Shown: positions 57,815-64,000 of the stretch, in pieces
Layout: the number at the start of each line of letters is the position of its first letter
Position numbering within the stretch: position 1 is the first letter of the stretch
DNA from: Rhineura floridana
Lineage: Eukaryota; Chordata; Lepidosauria; Squamata; Rhineuridae
Length of the DNA: 64,000 bases
Assembly (NCBI RefSeq): GCF_030035675.1
Contig: NC_084482.1
Location: 227,856,943 to 227,920,942, forward strand
Reading direction: 5' to 3'
Program-made: the position numbers and the translations under genes
The notes under the pieces: generated by a model
The model's input: only the letters and a program-made list of their open reading frames with translations
Told to the model about the DNA's origin: nothing
The model's database searches: none

Positions 57815-60257
57815 TAGGGTTACGGGCCCAGCAAACTAAGTTGAATGCAAGTTGTATCTGAAGCTAAAAGTGCTTGTGTGTAACTTACAAGGGAGACTTT
57901 AAGTTAGAAAGAAAAGCAGAACAGAAATAGAAAGGATGACTGAAGTTTCTTTGCTCGAGAGACGCGTTCCAAGGCTTGAAAAAGATAACTTCGGACTATG
58001 GGATTTAAAATTTAAAGCCCTCCTGGAACGAGAAGAGTTGGAAGGAATGCTGACTGACAGAGAACCCTCGGCTGATGATGAAGATGCAACTGCTTCATGG
58101 AGATGTAAGCATGCAAAAGTAAAATCTGCTTATTTCTGCTCTATCAGATGAACCACTGAATCTGTGTACAGGTTGCAACACTGTAAAGGAGATTTATGAA
58201 AAGCTGCAGGGAGTCTATAACAAGAAAACAAAGAGCCATATCTTATATCTTTACAAAGAGTTATTTTCTCTGAAAGAGACTACTGAAAGAGGTAGTCTGA
58301 ATAAATATATAGAAAAGTTTTCAGAACTTATAGCTAGATTGGAAAGATGTGGCAGATTTTTGGATCAAGAATTAAAGAAAGGATTGCTTTTAAGCTCTCT
58401 TAATCAGAATCATAAATTAATTTCCTACATATTAGAGAATTCTGAACAAGACCTGAATCAGCTTAAATCATATTTAAGAGATCAGGACTTTAGGGGAAAG
58501 CGGGAAATGCAGGCTGTGTCAGAGCAACAGGCAAACCTCACTAGAGGCAGAAATGAAAGGGACAAAAATGAGTCATCACCCCAATCCACAAAAGAGCCAA
58601 GACAGGTGGGATTTGTGTTTTGAATGTGGCTCTCCAAAACATTTTCAAAGGAATTGCGATAGGAGGCAGATGAGAGCAAAGCCTGACTTCCAAAGGGGAG
58701 CCCCCAGGCAAACACCAGATAAACAAGGATGTCTCCACAAGAGAATTTTAGCTATGTGCCTTATCAGGAGAAGAGAGATTGTAGAAGCAGATTTTTAATT
58801 GACAGGATCCACCTCACATATTATAATCAATAGAAACCTGTTTAAAAGTTTTGAAAGTTACAGACAAAACATACTTACAGCGACTGGACAAGAAATTTTC
58901 TGTGAAGGAATTGGGACAGTTGAATTATTATGCAAAGTGGCACATGAGGAAAGAAGGAGAATTGAAAAATTGTCTATATGTTCCACATTTTAAAGACAAT
59001 TTAATCAGTGTTACCAGAATAATGCAATTTGGAGGCAAACTTCATATGAGTAGATAATCTTGCCATGCTCTAGATAAAGAATAAGCTGCACTGCAAAAGT
59101 GAAAAATGGACTTTTAATTCTAGAATACTTAGAAACCATGCATGCAAATGTGGTCAAGGAAATCAGTGATTCTGAACGCTTGCATATCTGGCATAGAAGG
59201 ATGGGACATGCCAGCCTAACTAGAGTTACTGCTCTAGAGAAAGAGAATTTAGCAAGAGGCATTAAAATGAAACAATGCAACTGTACAGACTTGCGAGTGC
59301 TGTATTAAAACCAAATGTGTGAAGCCAAAATTCCCTAACGAAAGTGAGAGGAAAACCAAAAAGCCTCTAGAGTTAATTCACACTGATCTTTGTGGGCCAA
59401 TGAAAGTGCCCTACCAAGGTGGAAACTTGTACATGCTGACATTTATAGATGACTACTCCAGATATACAACAAAGTACCTGCTAAAAGAGAAAAGTCAAAT
59501 ACTTCAGAAACTGAAGGACTATGTTAGGATTGTGTCCAATAAATTTGCAGAGAGCCACAGATCATAAGATCTGATAATGAGGCTAGGGCTATGCAAGCCT
59601 TTCTCCATGAGGAAAGCACAGAGCACCAGACTACAGTTGTGTACAACCAAGAACATAATGGGGTCTCAGAGAGAATGAACAGGACCTTTGAACAAATGGT
59701 TTGTTACTTGTTGCATGATGCGCAGTTACCAAAGGAGTACTGGGGAGAAGCTGTGGTTACTGCCACTTACCTGCAGAACCGACTTCCTGCATCTGCAACC
59801 AACAAAACACCATTTGAACTGTGGCATGAGAGGATACCAAGTTTGTCTCACCTTCGTGTATTTGGGTGCAAGGCCTTTGTGCACATCCCAAAGGAAAAGA
59901 GATCCAAACTTGACAACACTGCCAGGGAAGTGATATTTATTGGATATTCTCCAACGCAGAAGGGATACAGAGTAATAGATCCCAAAACTGGCAAAGTTGA
60001 AGTATGAAGAGCTGTCTATTTTGATGAAAGAAAGAGCGCACACCGGCCAGAAGGGGCGCCACACCAAACAGATGATAGCGACATGGAAGAAGCTGAGTTA
60101 TTCTTCCACCACAGAAGGTATAACAATATACCTGCAGAGGAAGATGAGGAGTCTGAGCCAGAAGAGGCAATAGAGCCAAAAGGGGCAGCCGCAGGGCCAG
60201 CACCCCGACGCTCTGAACGCACCAACAGAGGTGTACCACCAGAGGAAGGTGAGGAGT

Positions 60258-60402
60258 CTGAGCCAGAAGGGGCAACTGAGCCAGAAGGGGCAACTGAGCC
60301 AGAAGGGGCATCAGAGCCAGAAGGGGCATCAGAGCCAGAAGGGGCATCAGAGCCAGAAGGGGCATCAGAGCCAGAAGGGGCATCAGAGCCAGAAGGGGCA
60401 GC
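60258..60402 (+). repeat. 18-bp coding minisatellite
   Basis: The unit (tcagagccagaaggggca) is repeated about eight times in the Copia element between integrase and RT, encoding tandem SEPEGA/TEPEGA. It sits in the linker region, where length changes are probably tolerated. Confidence 0.85.
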
Positions 60403-60992
60403 CGCAGCGCCAGCACCCAGATGCTCTGAACGCACCAACAGAGGTGTACCACCAGGCAGACTTGCTTACCTTGTAAGAGATGAACTTCCAGAACCAGAGA
60501 CTCGGAAAGAGGTTGATTCCTTACCCAAAGCCGAAGCTGAGAGCTGGAGGCAGCCAGCCAAGGAAGACCTGGAATCTCTACACCAAAGTAAAACTTGGAC
60601 ACTAACCAAGCTTCCTCAAGGAAGGAAAGCTGCAGGCTACAAGAGGAAATTCAAGAAGAAGCCAAATGCTAAAGAAAAGCCTGCATAGGAGTACTGTTAC
60701 CAAGCCAGTTGTGGTGGTAGCCGTGGGATACCTGTGCTGAAGAACCAGCTTGCCATCCAAAAGGGACTGGGAAGCAAGCAAGGATGCAACAGACTCTTGG
60801 AGTCAGAAGGGGTGAGTTCACGCACCAAGTACATAGAAAAGGAAGCACCCACCTACCGCAGAGGACTATTCAAGATGGAGCATTGTCCAACAGAAGACAC
60901 GACTGCAGACGCTCTCACGAAGGCGCTGGGCAAAGTCAGACATTGCAAGCTACAAGACAAGATGAATCTCGTGGACTGAACCAAACACTTAT

Positions 60993-61517
60993 TGGAAGTG
61001 GGGCAAGAGCAACTCCTGTTTTGTTCTTTTGCTTATGTTCCAGAAGGGAGATAGAGCTAGGATCCCCCAGATGATTAGGCTTATTTACCTTTACCTGTGA
61101 TGCTCTGACTGACTTCCTTCTGTCGCTATACTGTGACACCTTTAGGGAAGCTTACCTGCCCCTCCGCCTTCCGCCCTTTCCATTCCTTTCTCCTGGTGAG
61201 AGAGGACACATCCCTTTGTCTCTGCTCTCTCTTCGAGCATGGGGCTGACTCCTACACCTGGGAGTTATGCCTCCAACTTAACTAGTTAGAACTAGGAATG
61301 CCTTTTCTATCTACAATGTATTTCTCTAAATAAAGTAGCTTTTCTTATTTTACTAAGTCTCCAATCTCAGTGATGTTGATGCAGGGTAAAAGCCTGCTTT
61401 CTCAGGCAAACGCACGCACACGCTGGCACACTCGCATTTCAACATCTGCTGTTACTCTCTGCTGCTGTGGTGCTGCTTTAAACAAAATTAAGCACATACA
61501 AATACACACAGCACAAC
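60993..61517 (+). repeat. Copia 3' LTR
   Basis: tggaagtggggcaagagcaa ... acacacagcacaac, closely matching 57281-57814. Confidence 0.8.
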
Positions 61518-61876
61518 AGGCAGAATGAAGGTATTGAAAGAAGAGCCTCACTATTCAACTATCACAGCTGAACCAAAGGACAACTGAGGACACATGAAGA
61601 AGTGGCCCATTTAGCGCACTGGTGTCTCCTTGGCTCTGTCCCAACTATCAGGCGCCTCCATCTGCAAGCTGAAGGCCATGAAATTTATCACCAGAACCAC
61701 AGATGTTCCGAGGGATGCTTCGATGCGGCCTCAACAAAGCCAGCTCCGCTCAGGGTAGGAGGCAGACGGAACCGGGCAGAGCTGCATCCTCCAATCTGGA
61801 GGGTCTGCTGGGAGGGGGCGCTTAAGGGGAGTCATCACCCTCTTCCACCCTCCCCTCCGCCCCCAATAGCCTACCT

Positions 61877-62155
61877 TTGTTTCGAGGCTCCCCCCACGCA
61901 ACCCCGCTCGCCAGCATCGCTGCGCATGAAGAGGGGCTCCTCCAGCACTTCCAGCCTGCATTTCTCGCAGAGAGGTGGGGCAGGAAGGGGAAGTCCCTTC
62001 TTTGGCTCTGTCCTCACTGGTTAACCCTTAAAGAGCAAAGTGGCTGAAGCTGCTCGGCTGCTTCACAGGGAGAGCGAGGGGAAGGGGGAATCTCTTTTCT
62101 GGCTGGTGACCCTTCTCCACATTAAAAATAAACATGCCATGCACATTTTTTAAAA
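61877..62155 (-). promoter_or_regulatory. CpG-rich putative first exon, right arm
   Basis: Reverse-complement counterpart of 7195-7436, ending at donor ACAAAG then GTAGGC (61877). A frame starting MRSDAGERGCVGGASKQ is open to the donor, as in the left copy. Because the KRAB-B-like exon (63466) lies further upstream, this block may be an alternative first exon, or the first exon of a shorter, KRAB-less transcript. Confidence 0.5.
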
Positions 62156-62529
62156 AAAGGTTTTGAAGCAACAGATTACGTTAGCCTAAACCCTGTTTCC
62201 TTTACCTGTTAGATGTCTCTTTTAATTTCTCTTTTTTTTAATGCATATCTTAAATTGTTCTTTGTGAACCACTTAGAGGCTTTCTCTCGAGTAAGCAGTA
62301 TATAGATTTTGTTAAATAAATAAATACAGGTTGCATTTCAACTGACTTAAGACAGTCCTTGTTCAACAAGTGCTCCATTTTGCAAGTTGGATTCCTGCAT
62401 GACTCCTCAGAAGGAAGAACCTTGTGGAACTTACTCCTAAGTTAATTATACATAGGATTGCAATTGTAGAATCAAAATGTATTGTTGGGATCGCTGGCAG
62501 CCAAGCAGCTTTTTAAAATCATTGGAATA
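62156..62529. other. Spacer with an L2-type tail
   Basis: 62160-62215 still matches the left arm (complement of aacaggtaaaggaaacaggg). 62260-62330 is an L2-type 3' tail ending in (AAAT)n. 62420-62465 resembles the short repeat at 2150. Confidence 0.5.
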
Positions 62530-62794
62530 TACAGTAGGGCCCCACTCATATTGCAGGTTAGGTTCCAGACCCCCGCCGGAAAGCAAAAACCGCCGGAAAG
62601 CAGATCAGGTATAGCGTGGGGGTCTGGACCCTAACCCGCTGATCACACCAGAAGAGAAGATCAGATCTTCCCCTCCTCCGGCAAGATCAGCTGGAGTGCG
62701 GGGAGCTCCAGCCCCCCTCCAGCTGATCACCCCGCTGATGCCATATTAATGGAACACCGAAAAGCGGGGCACCGAGAAGCAGGGCCCTACTGTA
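62530..62794. mobile_element. MITE with TA-flanked inverted ends
   Basis: 265 bp with perfect ends TACAGTAGGGCCC and GGGCCCTACTGTA. Inside are ttaggttccagacccccgcc and aagcaaaaaccgccggaaag, the motif style of pogo/Tigger-type MITEs. Non-coding. Confidence 0.8.
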
Positions 62795-63465
62795 GTGGAT
62801 TTCTCCTATCCACCCCCTTTGAAACAGAGATCCTTTATTCTGTATTTCCTTTTTTAAATAAACTTTTTGGGCTCATGGGTGTGTTAAATTCTGGCAATCA
62901 ATGTAAACACCTTTGGCAGCTGGCCAATTTTCTCACTAGGCCCTTAAAGAGCAAAAGAGATTCCATTTCTCACAGAGGCTTTTGAAGGAGAAACAAATCC
63001 CCATCCTCTGAACGAAGGACCTGCCGCTCCTGCCAAGAGTTTGGTTTCCATTGTGAAATCCAATTAAAAATAAAGAAGAAGTCCCCTTTTGCTTTTCTGA
63101 ACCCCAAGGACAGACAGCTAGAGTGATCTGACCCATAACAGTGCCTAAAGTCCAGAGTCCTGCCCCACATCCTGGGGGGGTAGGGGTGGGGACCATTTCA
63201 GCCTTCACAACCAAAGGTCTGCTGCTGTAGAGAAACTCCAAGGAGGGAAATCTTGTGAGATGTTGGGTGAAGAGGAGAAGGGAAGGCAAAGCGGCCCGGA
63301 GTAACTGTGCCCTTATGGGTCCATCTGTTCTGGATGATATCACACAGGAACGGGGCGGGCGAGAATCTTCAGCTCCTCAAATGGCCCCATAACACAGCTA
63401 AGCATCCAGCTTCCTGCTGGCAGGAAGGGCGGGATATAAATTAAATAATAAATAAATAAATCTAC
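62795..63465. other. Intergenic or intronic
   Basis: No domain recognised in short ORFs. 63425-63462 is an L2-type 3' tail (aagggcgggatataaatt plus AAAT repeats) directly beside the donor of the KRAB-B-like exon. Confidence 0.4.
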
Positions 63466-63546
63466 CTGCTGAGGTCTCCTCCTCTTCTTTGCGTTCCTGC
63501 ATCACCGGATCTTCTCCTTCTTCCCAACAGGAAATGAGGTCTGGTT
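63466..63546 (-). CDS. KRAB B-box-like exon
   Basis: 81 bp on the minus strand, between acceptor tttttttaaag and donor cag-gtaga. It reads PDLISCWEEGEDPVMQERKE, then EEETSA, with one base left over. PDLIS followed by an acidic E-x-GE-x-P stretch is the KRAB B-box signature. In KRAB zinc-finger proteins the A box recruits TRIM28; the B box assists. The spare base plus the first two of the zinc-finger exon (56006) make a Gly codon in frame, so these exons fit together. The A-box exon should lie beyond the right edge. Confidence 0.75.
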
Positions 63547-63737
63547 CTTTAAAAAAAAGGAAATCAGGCAAGATTAGTTACTTATGACCAGAAAGTATTT
63601 GGGCATTCCAAACCAAATCTGAACGCTCAAAACATTTTGAACGAGAGCAAAGGGGTAAAGCCTTGCCAACAGCACGTGACTCGGGCCACGTGCTTTGAGC
63701 ACTGTGGAGCCAGTTCTTGGGAGTTCTCTTCCCTTTC

Positions 63738-63803
63738 AAGTATGAATAGGGTTTTCCTGGTAAGCGGTATTCAGAGGTGGTTTACCATTGTCTTCCTTGA
63801 AAA
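63738..63803 (-). repeat. SINE fragment
   Basis: tgaatagggttttcctggta, agcggtattcagaggtggtt and taccattgtcttcctt are the complement of the body of the BovB-tailed SINE family (22378-22584). Confidence 0.7.
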
Positions 63804-64000
63804 GTGAGGTATAAATTTTAAAATAAACCAGTAAATATGCTGTAGAATGTGTCTTGGGTTTTAAAAGGGTTCATATAAAAACCTGTGCAAAACCTGAGCT
63901 GTGTGGCTTTGCCAGATAATATCTGTGCTGATAAGCTTCTAGCTCCATTTGATGCAGGGCTTAATGAGAAGCAATACCCACTTTTGTTCAGAGGGGCTCA

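Larger units (their letters stand above)
57280..61518 (+). mobile_element. Copia (Ty1) element (fossil)
   Basis: About 4.2 kb with LTRs at about 57281-57814 and 60993-61517. Parts in order: gag-like region from 57936 with a zinc knuckle (CFECGSPKHFQRNC, about 58610); a pre-integrase HxxxH-type segment (LHIWHRRMGHASL); the integrase core (LELIHTDLCGPMKVPYQGGN, YNQEHNGVSERMNRTFEQMV); the start of RT; and an RNase H end (EHCPTEDTTADALTKALG). Gag-IN-RT-RNase H is the Copia order. Similar LTRs suggest moderate age. It is broken, with several breaks. Copia elements are sparse in vertebrates. A diverged solo LTR lies at 48038. Confidence 0.9.

Overview
The window looks like a squamate (lizard or snake) genome. 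The evidence is the mix of repeats: RTE/BovB LINE ends, tRNA-derived SINEs with a BovB-like tail, CR1 and L2 LINEs, a Gmr1-like Gypsy element with a SCAN-like capsid, hAT MITEs, and intron-bearing KRAB/C2H2 zinc-finger genes. All calls were made by eye from sequence and translation; no database was searched.

Layout. 1-5.7 kb is LINE and SINE debris (BovB, CR1, L2). 5.7-12.7 kb holds a pair of long inverted arms and a 189-bp tandem array of about 20 near-identical units. 12.8-22.7 kb carries a plus-strand zinc-finger gene (25 fingers in one exon at 19321-21584) and its upstream duplicated blocks, cut by BovB copies, a 1,920-bp hAT element and a 1,146-bp TIR transposon. 23.4-26.6 kb is a CR1 next to a nearly intact L2. 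27.1-35.9 kb is a young class-I-like endogenous retrovirus inserted in a CR1. 36-48.5 kb is a graveyard of CR1, L2 and SINE copies that also contains broken MHC class II beta and alpha pieces, both on the minus strand, and a solo LTR inside an L2. 48.8-54.8 kb is a Gypsy element that contains an intronless ATG2B-like fragment. 54.8-56.0 kb is a minus-strand zinc-finger exon. 57.3-61.5 kb is a Copia element. 61.7-64 kb has a CpG-rich putative first exon, a MITE and a KRAB-B-like exon.

How the parts relate. The two zinc-finger genes are the arms of an inverted duplication. Four blocks (about 7125-7560, 12774-13362, 17630-17893 and 19042-21630) recur in mirrored order at 62215-61720, 57175-56555, 56553-56290 and 56288-54916. 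The genes therefore converge on a 33-kb centre full of retroelements. A KRAB-B-like exon at 63546-63466 (minus) matches the splice phase of the minus zinc-finger exon. The Gypsy element is inserted inside the last finger of the minus gene: the rest of that finger lies at 48824-48772, and a 7-bp repeat (AACTCTG) flanks the element. The 1,146-bp TIR transposon sits in the left arm only, so it arrived after the duplication, or was never copied.

The most unusual items are the ATG2B-like host fragment inside a Gmr1-like Gypsy, the zinc-finger gene split by that Gypsy, the mirrored zinc-finger locus, the 189-bp array with a higher-order block repeat, and the MHC class II relics.
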